From an uncultured Clostridia bacterium (lineage in GTDB: Bacteria > Bacillota > Clostridia > Christensenellales > Aristaeellaceae): 49,796 bases of DNA. Positions 23,576 to 31,843 of the stretch are shown here, one piece after another; position 1 is the first letter of the stretch; every line of letters begins with the position of its first letter. Below the pieces are notes generated by a model, which was not told the origin of the DNA, made no database searches, and saw only the letters and a list, made by a program, of their open reading frames with translations. A program made the position numbers and the translations under genes. The DNA lies in assembly GCA_934667105.1 (NCBI GenBank), contig CAKULG010000019.1, positions 1 to 49,796 on the forward strand. Reading direction: 5' to 3'.

Positions 23576-24493
23576 GTGCTGCACACCTTTTCCCTGAACG
23601 CCCTGCCCCGCATCTCCGCGATTTACAGGATTGAGCGCCAGACGGTCTGGCAGACCTGCGACCAGGAGAATATTCTGGTGCTGATGGAGCGGGGACGCTG
23701 CCTGTTCAGAATAGAGGGCGAGGAGTACGAGGCGCAGCCCGACGATCTGATTTTTATCCCGGCGGGGCAGGAATACCAGCGCCGCCCCCTGGACGGGGCC
23801 CCGGCCGTCTTTTATTATTTTCATTTTTCGCTGAATTCGCCGCCCCAGCCCCGAAGCGCCCGGGAACTGGGCCAGGAATGGATGGAGCGCCAGGCCCTGG
23901 AATATCGCTCGGCGGAGCCGGGGGGCCGGGCGCAGGATCTGACGGTATGCCTGGGGGCGCGAACGGCCCTGCCCCCGGAGGGGCAAAGCATCGCCGGGGC
24001 GGCCCTGGAGGAATACGAAAGGGGCGCGCTGGAGGGACGGCTGTTTTACACGCTGCATTTTTCCCATCTCCTGGCGCTGGCCACCCGGGAAACCGCCCGA
24101 GAGCTGCTTTCGCAAAAGGCCCTGGCGGCGGAGGCGGATATCCCCCTCAAGCTGCGGGCGGCGATTCTGTTTATCCGCAGCCATTACGACCGCGGCATCA
24201 CGGTGGGGGAGGTGTGCCGCCAGGCGGGCCTGTCCCGCCAGCATCTGATTCGCTTGTTTAAGCAGGAATTAAACGTCACCCCCATCCAATATATCAACCG
24301 CACCCGCATCATGCACGCCAAGGATCTGCTTTGGCGAAATATCAATTTGTCCGTGAAGGAACTGGCCTATGAACTGGGCTTCGCGGACGAGCATTATTTC
24401 AGCCGATTGTTCACCCGGATAGTGGGGGAACCCCCCTCCGCCTTCCGCGACCGGGTGCGCGCCTTCAGTTCGGACAGCAGCATGCCCGAATGA
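23576..24493 (+). CDS. AraC family transcriptional regulator
   Basis: This soluble regulator has about 305 residues. The N-terminal cupin domain contains Pro-Asp-Asp-Leu-Ile-Phe-Ile-Pro-Ala-Gly near residue 60. The C-terminal AraC DNA-binding domain covers the last 100 residues, with Val-Cys-Arg-Gln-Ala-Gly-Leu-Ser-Arg-Gln-His-Leu in the first helix-turn-helix and Leu-Gly-Phe-Ala-Asp-Glu-His-Tyr-Phe-Ser-Arg in the second. A longer frame starts at 23519 inside the promoter and is not credible. The GTG at 23576, 8 bases after GGAGG, is the start. The gene is divergent from the dehydrogenase/radical-enzyme operon and upstream of the transporter, so it likely senses the imported compound or a product and controls both; this is inference. 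Confidence 0.88.
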   Translation: MLHTFSLNALPRISAIYRIERQTVWQTCDQENILVLMERGRCLFRIEGEEYEAQPDDLIFIPAGQEYQRRPLDGAPAVFYYFHFSLNSPPQPRSARELGQEWMERQALEYRSAEPGGRAQDLTVCLGARTALPPEGQSIAGAALEEYERGALEGRLFYTLHFSHLLALATRETARELLSQKALAAEADIPLKLRAAILFIRSHYDRGITVGEVCRQAGLSRQHLIRLFKQELNVTPIQYINRTRIMHAKDLLWRNINLSVKELAYELGFADEHYFSRLFTRIVGEPPSAFRDRVRAFSSDSSMPE

Positions 24494-24523
24494 GGGCGCT
24501 TTTTTTCTGCGAAAAAGGGTGTG

Positions 24524-24545
24524 CAAAAAGCGATATTGCTTTTTG
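24524..24545 (+). terminator. Terminator after the AraC gene
   Basis: CAAAAAGC pairs with GCTTTTTG over a 6-base loop, 31 bases past the stop codon. The T5 run lies within the second arm. Confidence 0.6.
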
Positions 24546-24615
24546 ACGATTCGATTTGTCCGGAAAATGGCCGTATTTTCGGAAATGTGCAAAAGCCGGG
24601 GCGGATTATTCGTCA

Positions 24616-24645
24616 TTGATGCGCCCCGGGGGCCGGGGCTATAAT
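24616..24645 (+). promoter_or_regulatory. Promoter of the sugar transporter operon
   Basis: TTGATG (24616-24621), an 18-bp spacer and a consensus TATAAT (24640-24645) precede the permease gene. A small stem CGCCCG / CGGGCG (24663-24680) lies in the leader. Confidence 0.7.
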
Positions 24646-24716
24646 ATGGGCGTTGACAGGAGCGCCCGGGAAAACGGGCGGCAAGCGATTCTTTCTATTT
24701 ATAAGGGGTGCGCGGA

Positions 24717-25646
24717 ATGCAAATCAATGCTTGTACGAAGAAAAAGAAAAAAGGCGCGCTGCGCCGGGTGCTTTCCTATTGGCAATCCTATGCGCTGATT
24801 CTTCCGGCGATTCTGACCACGGGGCTGTTTCATTATTATCCCATTTACGGCATCCAGATCGCCTTTAAGAATTTTAAAAACAGCCGGGGAATCTGGGGCA
24901 GCGCCTGGGTGGGGCTGAAGCATTTCCGCAATATGGCGAACACCATGGATCCCTCCGTGCTGATTAACACGCTGTCCATCAGCCTGTATTCCATCGCTGT
25001 TTTCCCCTGCGCGGTGCTCTTCGCGCTGATGCTCAACGAGGTGCGCAATATGCGCTTCAAAAAAACGGTGCAGATGGTCAGCTACGCGCCGCATTTCATT
25101 TCCACCGTGGTTATCGTATCCATCCTGCAATGCTTTTTCCAGCGCAGCAACGGCCTGGTGAACAACGTGCTGGAGCTGATGGGCAAGGAGCGCGTGGACT
25201 TTTTGAACCTGCCCCACCTGTTTTCCACGATGTACGTCTGGTCCGGCGTATGGCAGAATGTGGGCTGGGACGCCATCATCTATATCGCCGCGCTGGCGGG
25301 GGTGTCGCTGGATCTGATCGAGGCGGCCAAAATCGACGGGGCCAACCGGCTGCAAATCGTGCTTCATGTGAACATTCCCCATATCCTGCCCACCATCGTG
25401 ACGCTGCTGATTCTGCGCACGGGCTCGGTTCTGTCGGTGGGCTTTGAAAAAATCTTCCTCATGCAAACGCCGCTGAATCTGGAAGCCTCCCGCGTGCTTT
25501 CCACCTACGTATACGAAATGGGCATTCAGAATTCCCGCCTGGATTATTCCACCGCCGTGGGCCTGTTTAACAACGTGGTGAACGTGGTGGTGCTGATTCT
25601 GGTGAACACGGTGGCCAAGAAGGTTTCCAAGATCGGCCTGTTTTAA
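24717..25646 (+). CDS. ABC sugar transporter permease, LplB type
   Basis: This integral membrane subunit of about 310 residues belongs to a carbohydrate importer of the LplB/YtcO group. A short basic N-terminus (Lys5) leads into the first of about six membrane helices. The EAA loop that docks the ATPase is Glu-Ala-Ala-Lys-Ile-Asp-Gly-Ala-Asn near residue 205. The frame could begin at a GTG inside the ribosome site; the ATG at 24717, 8 bases after AAGGGG, is preferred. It is followed by the second permease and the binding protein. No ATPase gene is present, as is usual for this group, which relies on a shared MsmX-like ATPase elsewhere. Confidence 0.92.
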   Translation: MQINACTKKKKKGALRRVLSYWQSYALILPAILTTGLFHYYPIYGIQIAFKNFKNSRGIWGSAWVGLKHFRNMANTMDPSVLINTLSISLYSIAVFPCAVLFALMLNEVRNMRFKKTVQMVSYAPHFISTVVIVSILQCFFQRSNGLVNNVLELMGKERVDFLNLPHLFSTMYVWSGVWQNVGWDAIIYIAALAGVSLDLIEAAKIDGANRLQIVLHVNIPHILPTIVTLLILRTGSVLSVGFEKIFLMQTPLNLEASRVLSTYVYEMGIQNSRLDYSTAVGLFNNVVNVVVLILVNTVAKKVSKIGLF

Positions 25647-25667
25647 GGCGAAAGGGGGAGAACGCAA

Positions 25668-26603
25668 ATGATGGCAGTGGAAAAGAAGGAGAAAAAGCGC
25701 CGCATGCATGAAAGCGGCGGCGACCGGGCCTTTGAAATTATCATTTATGTGGTGTTGATTTTGCTGGCGCTGATGATGATTTACCCCCTGTATTTCGTGC
25801 TGATCGCCTCGGTGTCCGATCCCTTCGACGTGGTGAACGGTCGGGTGTTTCTGTGGGTGAAGAATTTCAGCCTGGATTCCTATAAGCAGGTGATGAATAA
25901 TTCCCTGATCTGGACGGGGTATGTGAATTCCATCATCAACACGGCGTTCACCGTGGTTTACAACCTGGTGATTCTCATTCCCGCGGCCTATGTGCTGGCC
26001 AAGGCCCAGCTGCCGGGGAAAAAGCTGCTGAATTGGTTTTTCCTGATCACCATGTTCTTTGGCGGCGGCATGGTGCCCACCTATCTGATGTATAAGAGCA
26101 TCGGCCTGCTCAACACCCGCTGGGCGCTGATCCTCACGGCGGTGAGCTGCTACAATATGATCGTGGCCCGCACCTATTTCAGCACGTCTATTCCCGATTC
26201 GCTTTACGAGGCGGCCTCCATCGACGGGGCCAACGAATTCATCTGCTTCTTCCGCATCGCCATTCCGCTGGCGGGCTCCATTATCGCGGTAATCGCGCTG
26301 TTTGTGGCCTCCGCCTCCTGGAACGGGTATTATTCCGCGCTGCTCTATATCCGGGCTCAGCGGCTGTACCCCCTGCAATTGGTGCTGCGGGATATTCTGA
26401 TTAACGCCCAGAACGCCTTTAAAAATGTCGAGGTCAACTCCGCCGACGCAGATGTGTATCTGGAAGCTCTGCGGCTGACCTATCTAGCGGAATCAATGAA
26501 GTATTCCATCATCTTCATCGCCAGCTTCCCCATGCTGGCGCTGTATCCCTTCGTGCAGAAATATTTCGTCAAGGGCGTGATGATCGGCGCCGTGAAGGGC
26601 TGA
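25668..26603 (+). CDS. ABC sugar transporter permease, YtcP type
   Basis: This second membrane subunit has 311 residues and about six membrane helices. The EAA loop reads Glu-Ala-Ala-Ser-Ile-Asp-Gly-Ala-Asn-Glu near residue 185. The conserved Phe-Gly-Gly-Gly-Met-Val-Pro-Thr-Tyr-Leu block in the middle is typical of the YtcP subgroup. GGGGGAG precedes the ATG, 21 bases after the first permease gene, so both are on one transcript. The partner permease is at 24717 and the binding protein at 26665. Confidence 0.92.
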   Translation: MMAVEKKEKKRRMHESGGDRAFEIIIYVVLILLALMMIYPLYFVLIASVSDPFDVVNGRVFLWVKNFSLDSYKQVMNNSLIWTGYVNSIINTAFTVVYNLVILIPAAYVLAKAQLPGKKLLNWFFLITMFFGGGMVPTYLMYKSIGLLNTRWALILTAVSCYNMIVARTYFSTSIPDSLYEAASIDGANEFICFFRIAIPLAGSIIAVIALFVASASWNGYYSALLYIRAQRLYPLQLVLRDILINAQNAFKNVEVNSADADVYLEALRLTYLAESMKYSIIFIASFPMLALYPFVQKYFVKGVMIGAVKG

Positions 26604-26664
26604 CGAACGAGCGATATTGGCCGGCCGCAAGCGCCGGTTAATAAATAAAAAGGAGGAACCCCCT

Positions 26665-28359
26665 ATGTTGAAAAAGACGCTGGCTATGCTGCTGTGCGCC
26701 GCGCTGCTCTGCTCTCTGGCGGGCGTGGGCCTGGCGGCGGAAACCCCGGATTACCTGAACCTGGATACCTACTATCCCTTCGTCAAGGAGGAATATAAGG
26801 ATCAGGTGTCCCTGGACTTCGCCATCATCGTTTCCACCGACTACAGCGAAAAGCCCGAGGAGCGCTATTACTGGCAGCTGATGGAAAAGGTGTTCAACCT
26901 CAAATGCAACGTGACCCAGGTGACCAACCGCGACGAATACGTCACCCTCACCTTCACCGCCAACGATCTGCCCGATATCATCCTCGGCGCGGGCCTGACC
27001 AACAGCCAGCTGTATAACTTCGGCGTGGTGGAAGGCCAGCTGCTGGATGTGGCCCCCTACCTGAGCGAGGAGCTCACCCCGCAGCTTATGAAGCTGTTCG
27101 AGCAGTATCCCGATGTGAAGGCGGGCATCACCCTGCCCAACGGCGCCATCTATGCCTTCCCTTATATCATTGCCCGGGATAACCCCGAAACCTACGCCGT
27201 ATCCTCCATCAACGTGGATATGCTCAAGGAGTTGGGCTACGAAGAAAAGCCCCACACCCTGGAGGAACTGACCGAAATGCTGTACGCCTTCAAGAGCCTG
27301 GGCGACGACGTGCTGCCCATCTGCGGCTCCTGGAAGAGCAACAACCCCAGTGGCATGATCCTGCGGGCCATGGGCTACGAAGTGGGCAAGCAGGAAGACG
27401 AAACGGGTGCGCTGATCTCCGTGCGCAATGGCAAAGCGGTGCTGCCCGGCGCGGACGCGGCCTTCAAGCCCTATCTGGAGCTGATGCATAAGTTCTATGT
27501 GGACGGCATCATCCATAAGGATTTCTTCACCAACGATAACATCGTGCTTCAGGCCCAGACCGCCGAAAAGCGCGTGGGCTTCATGGCCAGCAACATCTAC
27601 GGCACCAACCCCAACCCCGAATTCTATCTCCAGTTTGAAAGCCTTCCCGTGCTCAGCAGCGAATACAATTCCGAAGCCTTCGCCGTCAGCAACTGCTATT
27701 ATTCCTTCGGCGGCTGCGTTATCTCCGCCAAGACGAAGTATCCCGAGCTGTGCATTCGCTGGGCCGACTGGATGATGACCTCCGAAGGCACCAACGCCGC
27801 CTGGGTTGGCGCGTGCAAGAACAATGAAACGCTCATGCTGGAGGGCTGGGGCGGCTGGTATATGAATGAAAACTACAGCCGCTGCGACGTGGACCGCGAA
27901 AATAACCCCAACGCATGGACCGGCGCGGTGGAATATCTGCGGCAGCGGGTAGCGGGCTTCAATATGGGCTCTCTGGGCTATGTGGCGGAAGAGGATGCCT
28001 ACCGGCAGACCATGTCCGGCCTGCCGCTGCGCCTCGCCAAGGATACCTGGGCGCTGGATCCCAACAACGCGGGCTTCTATTACCGCACCAACGCCTATGA
28101 GGAATACACCCCCTATCTGCGCACGGATATCAGCACCATGAAGTTCTTCTTCGATGAAGATACCTCCGATCGTATCGTGGAATTGGAATCCGTGCTGAAG
28201 GATTACATCGAGAACAACATCGCCAAGTTCGTCACCGGCGCGCGTTCTCTGGATGAATTCGATACCTATCTGGAGGAAGTGAAGCGCCAGGGCGCGGAAG
28301 AATATGTGGGTTATTACGCCCAGGCCTACGGGGAGTATATGGCCAACCTGGCGAAATAA
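26665..28359 (+). CDS. Extracellular sugar-binding protein of the ABC importer (LipO-like)
   Basis: This 564-residue family 1 binding protein delivers a sugar or oligosaccharide to the two preceding permeases. The signal peptide has Met-Leu-Lys-Lys, a Leu/Ala/Cys core and an Ala-Ala-Glu cut site near residue 22. The Cys residues are not preceded by a proper lipobox, so it may be released, or held by the hydrophobic segment. Length suits the LipO/YtcQ group, which binds large or acidic sugars. AGGAGG lies 8 bases before the ATG; frame to the left of it has no ribosome site. The gene ends at a strong terminator. Confidence 0.9.
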   Translation: MLKKTLAMLLCAALLCSLAGVGLAAETPDYLNLDTYYPFVKEEYKDQVSLDFAIIVSTDYSEKPEERYYWQLMEKVFNLKCNVTQVTNRDEYVTLTFTANDLPDIILGAGLTNSQLYNFGVVEGQLLDVAPYLSEELTPQLMKLFEQYPDVKAGITLPNGAIYAFPYIIARDNPETYAVSSINVDMLKELGYEEKPHTLEELTEMLYAFKSLGDDVLPICGSWKSNNPSGMILRAMGYEVGKQEDETGALISVRNGKAVLPGADAAFKPYLELMHKFYVDGIIHKDFFTNDNIVLQAQTAEKRVGFMASNIYGTNPNPEFYLQFESLPVLSSEYNSEAFAVSNCYYSFGGCVISAKTKYPELCIRWADWMMTSEGTNAAWVGACKNNETLMLEGWGGWYMNENYSRCDVDRENNPNAWTGAVEYLRQRVAGFNMGSLGYVAEEDAYRQTMSGLPLRLAKDTWALDPNNAGFYYRTNAYEEYTPYLRTDISTMKFFFDEDTSDRIVELESVLKDYIENNIAKFVTGARSLDEFDTYLEEVKRQGAEEYVGYYAQAYGEYMANLAK

Positions 28360-28368
28360 CGCCGGAAT

Positions 28369-28429
28369 GCCTGCCGGACGGGGGCTGCCTTCGGGCGGCC
28401 CTCGCCCCGGGCGGCGGGCTTCCTTTTTT
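28369..28429 (+). terminator. Terminator of the transporter operon
   Basis: A long GC-rich imperfect stem (outer GCCTGCCG with CGGCGGGC, inner GGGGGC and GGGCGG arms) is followed by TTCCTTTTTTC. It starts 10 bases after the binding-protein stop. Confidence 0.75.
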
Positions 28430-28442
28430 CGCGTTTTGGGTG

Positions 28443-28492
28443 TATACTGAATGCGCGCAGGGCGAATATTTCTCCGGCGAGAGGCCGGAGAA
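28443..28492 (+). promoter_or_regulatory. Possible promoter and leader hairpin of the AraC sensor gene
   Basis: TATACT (28443-28448) preceded by TG could be an extended -10, but no good -35 is visible. A perfect 8-bp hairpin TTCTCCGG / CCGGAGAA (28470-28492) would lie in the transcribed leader. Confidence 0.4.
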
Positions 28493-28544
28493 TTTTCCAT
28501 AGAAATGCATCGCTTTTTGACAGGCCGGGAGAGGGAGCAAACGG

Positions 28545-30674
28545 ATGGGCGGAAAGAAAAAATGGTCGTTCAGCGTGTTTTACGATTATCTTTTATCCTA
28601 TGTGGGCATAGCGGCGCTGTTCTGCGCGCTGCTGGGCGTCTTTCTGTTTAATTTTTTTGTTTCGGGATATAGCGCCAATGTGGTGGCCAATGAAACCCGC
28701 AAGGGCGCGGTGATGGTTAACGATCTGGAAAGCCAGATGGAGAGCATGGCCAAGGCGGCCTACAGCATGGGCAGCGAAACCGCCTATTCCCGTCAGGAGC
28801 TGCGCCAAAGCAATTACGCGGAATTCCAGCTGATTCGCGATCTGCGCCGCTATATGACCAGCAATATGCTCACCCGGAATTATTTTCTGCTTTTCCGCAA
28901 CGACAGCCGGGTGTATTCCTCCTTCAGCAGCCAGGGGGATAAGGGGGCTGTGTACGAATATTCGCTTTTCGCCGAAAGAATTCTGAAAACCCAGGACGCC
29001 GAAGGGCTGTATCAGACCCTGAACGGGGTGAGCAAGAACACCGTTCTTTTCCTGAGCGAGGAGCAGGCCGTTTTCTGCTTCCCGATGCGAATTCACAGCA
29101 ATTCGGTGAACGCGGTGATGGGCTTTCTTGTGCCCTCGGCGCAATTGCGCGCCCGGGCGCAGCTTGTTTCCGGCGGGCTGGAAAACTGCGCGGTGTATTA
29201 TCAGGGCCAGCTCCTCTTTCAGATCGGCGAGGAGAAGGCGGGCCAGGCCGTGGAAATTCCCGCCGAGACGGGCGGCTTTTCCATGACGCTGTGGGTGGAT
29301 CCCTCCCGGTATATGAGCAAGCTGCTTTCCTATCGACGCATCACGCTGTTCTGCCTGACGATCATGCTGGGCATTCTTGCAGTGGGCGTGCTGACGGCGC
29401 GGCGGCATGTGAAGCCCATTCGCCAGCTAAAGCGGCAGCTGCTGCCCGAGGCGGAGGGCGGCGCGCTGCGGGCCAACGAGCTGAACGATATTTCCAACCG
29501 CCTGAGCGATCTGCTGGCTCAGGATCAGGAGCGCAGGCGGCAATTCAACAGCCAGCGGGTGTTCCTGCGCACGCAGGCCATTCATTTGCTGCTTTGCGGG
29601 GAATATAACGAGCGGCTGCGGGATATGGCGGCGCGGCTGGGCATTGCGGTGGAAAACGGGCGCACGGGCGTGCTGGTGATTCATTCGGAGGAAAAGCTGG
29701 AGGAAAGCGCCGTGCGCAATCTGGCGGCGCGCATCGAGGATCTATCCATGGAGCAGATGCGCTTTTACTGCGCCGCAGACGCACGCTCGGGCGATCTGAA
29801 CGTGATTCTGCATGTGCCCGCCCTGCGCCAGGCCGGGCCGGCGGAGGCCGTGGAGCTGCTGCGGGAATTGCTGGAGGCGGAAAATATTCGCGCCCAGATC
29901 GGGGACGGCTGGATGTACGAGGATCCACGAAAGCTGGCAGCCTCCTTCGCCGAGGCGCGGGATAAGCTGCTTTCCCGGGAGGGCGAGGCCTGGACGGAGC
30001 AAAGCCCCCAGCGCTGCTTCGACCGTATTGTGGGGGCCGTCCGCCTGGGCGAAACCCAGGAAGCCCGCCGCCTCTTCGATCAATTCGCCCAGGAAAATCA
30101 GGAGCAGCTTCGTTCCATGATGATGCAGCGCTATCTGTTTACCGAACTGCTGAACCGCCTGGTGCGCGCGGCGGGGGAAAGCCAGGTGTATCTGCCGCCC
30201 CATCAGATGAGCGTGGTGCTCACCGCCCCCGATTGCGCCACCGCCTGCGACGGCATGCGGGAGGCGCTGGAATATCTGGGCCAGCATATGCGCCCCGCCG
30301 AAAATGCGGATGAAAAGCTGATTTACAAGGTGCTGGAATATGTGCGGGCGCATTATATGGAAAACGATCTGAGCCTGGAACGCCTGGCGGAGGAATTTCA
30401 AGTGTCCGCCGGGTATCTGAGCCGCCTGATCCGCACCTCCTCCGGCATGAAATATAAGGATTACGTGCTGCGGCTGAAAATGGAGCGGGCCCAGGAATGC
30501 CTGCGCCGGGGGGACAGCGTTACCCTTACCAGCCAGCAATGCGGCTATGCCAACATTTCGCATTTTATCAAGGCGTTTAAGCTGTATGTGGGGGTTACGC
30601 CCTCCGTTTTCCAGCGCAGCGGCGAGGCCCCCGGGCCCTGTGTCTCGCCTGAAGAAGAGGAAACGGAGGAATAA
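28545..30674 (+). CDS. Membrane-anchored AraC regulator with extracytoplasmic sensor
   Basis: This 709-residue one-piece receptor has a first membrane helix at about residues 14-40 and an extracytoplasmic sensor (Cache-like by position) to about 262. The second helix is near 266-285. It is followed by a HAMP-like coil (Val-Lys-Pro-Ile-Arg-Gln-Leu-Lys), a long cytoplasmic linker and a C-terminal AraC domain near 590-690 (Ser-Leu-Glu-Arg-Leu-Ala-Glu-Glu-Phe-Gln-Val-Ser, then Cys-Gly-Tyr-Ala-Asn-Ile-Ser-His-Phe). Bacillota often place such proteins beside LplB/YtcP/LipO importers, as here, to sense the outside sugar and induce the importer. Regulation of the operon at 24616 is inference. The tail is very acidic. 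It ends at a terminator. Confidence 0.9.
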   Translation: MGGKKKWSFSVFYDYLLSYVGIAALFCALLGVFLFNFFVSGYSANVVANETRKGAVMVNDLESQMESMAKAAYSMGSETAYSRQELRQSNYAEFQLIRDLRRYMTSNMLTRNYFLLFRNDSRVYSSFSSQGDKGAVYEYSLFAERILKTQDAEGLYQTLNGVSKNTVLFLSEEQAVFCFPMRIHSNSVNAVMGFLVPSAQLRARAQLVSGGLENCAVYYQGQLLFQIGEEKAGQAVEIPAETGGFSMTLWVDPSRYMSKLLSYRRITLFCLTIMLGILAVGVLTARRHVKPIRQLKRQLLPEAEGGALRANELNDISNRLSDLLAQDQERRRQFNSQRVFLRTQAIHLLLCGEYNERLRDMAARLGIAVENGRTGVLVIHSEEKLEESAVRNLAARIEDLSMEQMRFYCAADARSGDLNVILHVPALRQAGPAEAVELLRELLEAENIRAQIGDGWMYEDPRKLAASFAEARDKLLSREGEAWTEQSPQRCFDRIVGAVRLGETQEARRLFDQFAQENQEQLRSMMMQRYLFTELLNRLVRAAGESQVYLPPHQMSVVLTAPDCATACDGMREALEYLGQHMRPAENADEKLIYKVLEYVRAHYMENDLSLERLAEEFQVSAGYLSRLIRTSSGMKYKDYVLRLKMERAQECLRRGDSVTLTSQQCGYANISHFIKAFKLYVGVTPSVFQRSGEAPGPCVSPEEEETEE

Positions 30675-30715
30675 AACGGTAATTTCTATTTTCAACGACG
30701 CTTGTTGGCAAGCGG

Positions 30716-30764
30716 AAAGCCAGGCTTCCTATTCCCGTATAAAGGAAGGCGGCTTTTCTTTTTT
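30716..30764 (+). terminator. Terminator after the AraC sensor gene
   Basis: AAAGCC and CTTCCT pair with AGGAAG and GGCTTT, followed by TCTTTTTT. It begins about 40 bases after the stop. Confidence 0.75.
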
Positions 30765-30799
30765 GTCCATACATCATCTGTTTTTGGAAGAGGGGGTCT

Positions 30800-30868
30800 A
30801 TGAAGAAAATACGTCTCCGGCAACGAAAAAGCTGGAATCACGGCGAGAAGCATGGTTCTCTTTATTAG
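30800..30868 (+). CDS. Possible 22-residue basic peptide
   Basis: Between two terminators, a frame with a good ribosome site (AGAGGGGG, 3 to 8 bases before ATG) encodes a 22-residue peptide. It begins Met-Lys-Lys-Ile-Arg-Leu-Arg-Gln-Arg-Lys and is strongly positive. I see no promoter, so it may be chance. The rest of the 395-bp gap 30675-31069 holds only the terminators and the DeoR promoter. Confidence 0.25.
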   Translation: MKKIRLRQRKSWNHGEKHGSLY

Positions 30869-30927
30869 CGGAGACGCAAGTAAACCGCCTGCTTTTACCA
30901 AACCCATACAGCTTTCTTAGAGGGGGT

Positions 30928-30970
30928 GCGGAGGAACCGTTCTTTGGCTTACAAAGAACGGTTCCCCCGC
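30928..30970. terminator. Palindrome of the GGGAACCG family
   Basis: A 19-bp stem with one mismatch, GCGGAGGAACCGTTCTTTG against its complement, closes a 5-base loop. AAATAATTTTGTTTT follows. It shares nearly the whole stem with 33945-33987. It stands alone between a terminator and the DeoR promoter. Confidence 0.7.
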
Positions 30971-31010
30971 AAATAATTTTGTTTTCGTTTCAATATTTTT
31001 TGCTCGTGTG

Positions 31011-31043
31011 TTGCATTATGTTGGATAATGTTGTATAATGTTG
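31011..31043 (+). promoter_or_regulatory. DeoR-gene promoter overlapped by a triple 10-bp repeat
   Basis: TTGCAT (31011-31016), a 17-bp spacer and consensus TATAAT (31034-31039) form a strong promoter. Across it run three head-to-tail copies of AT(T/A)ATGTTGN (31014-31043), each one helical turn long. The placement is as expected for an autoregulatory DeoR operator. Confidence 0.7.
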
Positions 31044-31069
31044 AAAAAGAAAAGCAAGGAGGGAAAGCA

Positions 31070-31843
31070 GTGGTTGCGAAGGAGCGGCAAATGCGCATCT
31101 GCGATTTGCTGACGGCGGAAAACGCCGTGCGCATCGCCGATCTGGCGGAGATGTTTCAGGTGACAGCGGAAACGATTCGGCGCGATCTGATTTTGCTGGA
31201 AAAGGCGGGCCTGCTGCAAAGAACCCACGGCGGGGCGCTTTCTCTGGCGCGAATGGCGCATATCAAGGATTACACCCAGCGCCAGGGCGAAGCGCAGGAG
31301 CAAAAGCGGGCGCTGGCCGCCTGCGCCGCAGCCCATATTCAGGAGGAGGACACCGTGCTCATCGACGCGGGCACCACGGCCCTGGCGCTGGCGCGCCTGC
31401 TGCCCGGAAGATTCCGGCGCCTGACGGTGGCCACCTATTCCCTGGATGTGGCGCAGGCGCTCAAGGATGCGCCGGGGATTGATATGATCCTGTGCGGCGG
31501 CTATTATCTGGGGGCGGAAAACGCCTGCTGGGGAGATTTCGCCCTGGATACGCTGCGGCGGCTGCACGCGGATAAGGCCTTCCTTTGCCCCTCCTGCGTT
31601 TCCCTGGCGGGGGGAATCACCGATTATCTTTATGAGCTGCTGCCCTTGCAGCGGGCGTATCTGCAAGGGGCGGATCGGGTTTTCATCCTGGCGGACAGCA
31701 GCAAATTCGAAAAAACTGCCCGGCTGCAAATCACCCCGCTGGCGGCGGATTATCCGCTGATTACCGACGATTCGCTGCCGGAGGAAATCTTTACGCTGTA
31801 TCAGGAAAAAGGTTTGCAAATCATAAGGGGGAGTGCTCAATGA
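31070..31843 (+). CDS. DeoR family transcriptional regulator
   Basis: This regulator has about 257 residues. The N-terminal winged helix-turn-helix shows Val-Arg-Ile-Ala-Asp-Leu-Ala-Glu-Met-Phe-Gln-Val-Thr-Ala-Glu-Thr-Ile-Arg-Arg-Asp, the DeoR signature. The C-terminal sugar-phosphate sensor domain has Ile-Asp-Ala-Gly-Thr-Thr-Ala near residue 98 and Ala-Asp-Ser-Ser-Lys-Phe near residue 222. The GTG at 31070, 6 to 8 bases after GGAGGG, is the start; an extension to 31028 lies in the promoter. Its stop overlaps the next start (ATGA), so it is the first gene of a three-gene operon. DeoR proteins usually respond to a phosphorylated sugar, matching the phosphatase and organophosphate-type transporter downstream. 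Confidence 0.92.
   Translation: MVAKERQMRICDLLTAENAVRIADLAEMFQVTAETIRRDLILLEKAGLLQRTHGGALSLARMAHIKDYTQRQGEAQEQKRALAACAAAHIQEEDTVLIDAGTTALALARLLPGRFRRLTVATYSLDVAQALKDAPGIDMILCGGYYLGAENACWGDFALDTLRRLHADKAFLCPSCVSLAGGITDYLYELLPLQRAYLQGADRVFILADSSKFEKTARLQITPLAADYPLITDDSLPEEIFTLYQEKGLQIIRGSAQ

Noticed and set aside
24699..26378. 559-residue His-rich frame antisense to the two permease genes
   Set aside because: Overlaps two clear membrane proteins; His/Gln/Gly-rich shadow composition.
26665..26740. Lipoprotein signal on the sugar-binding protein
   Set aside because: The Cys residues are in the hydrophobic core after Leu, without the small residue required before a lipobox Cys; a signal peptidase I site fits better.
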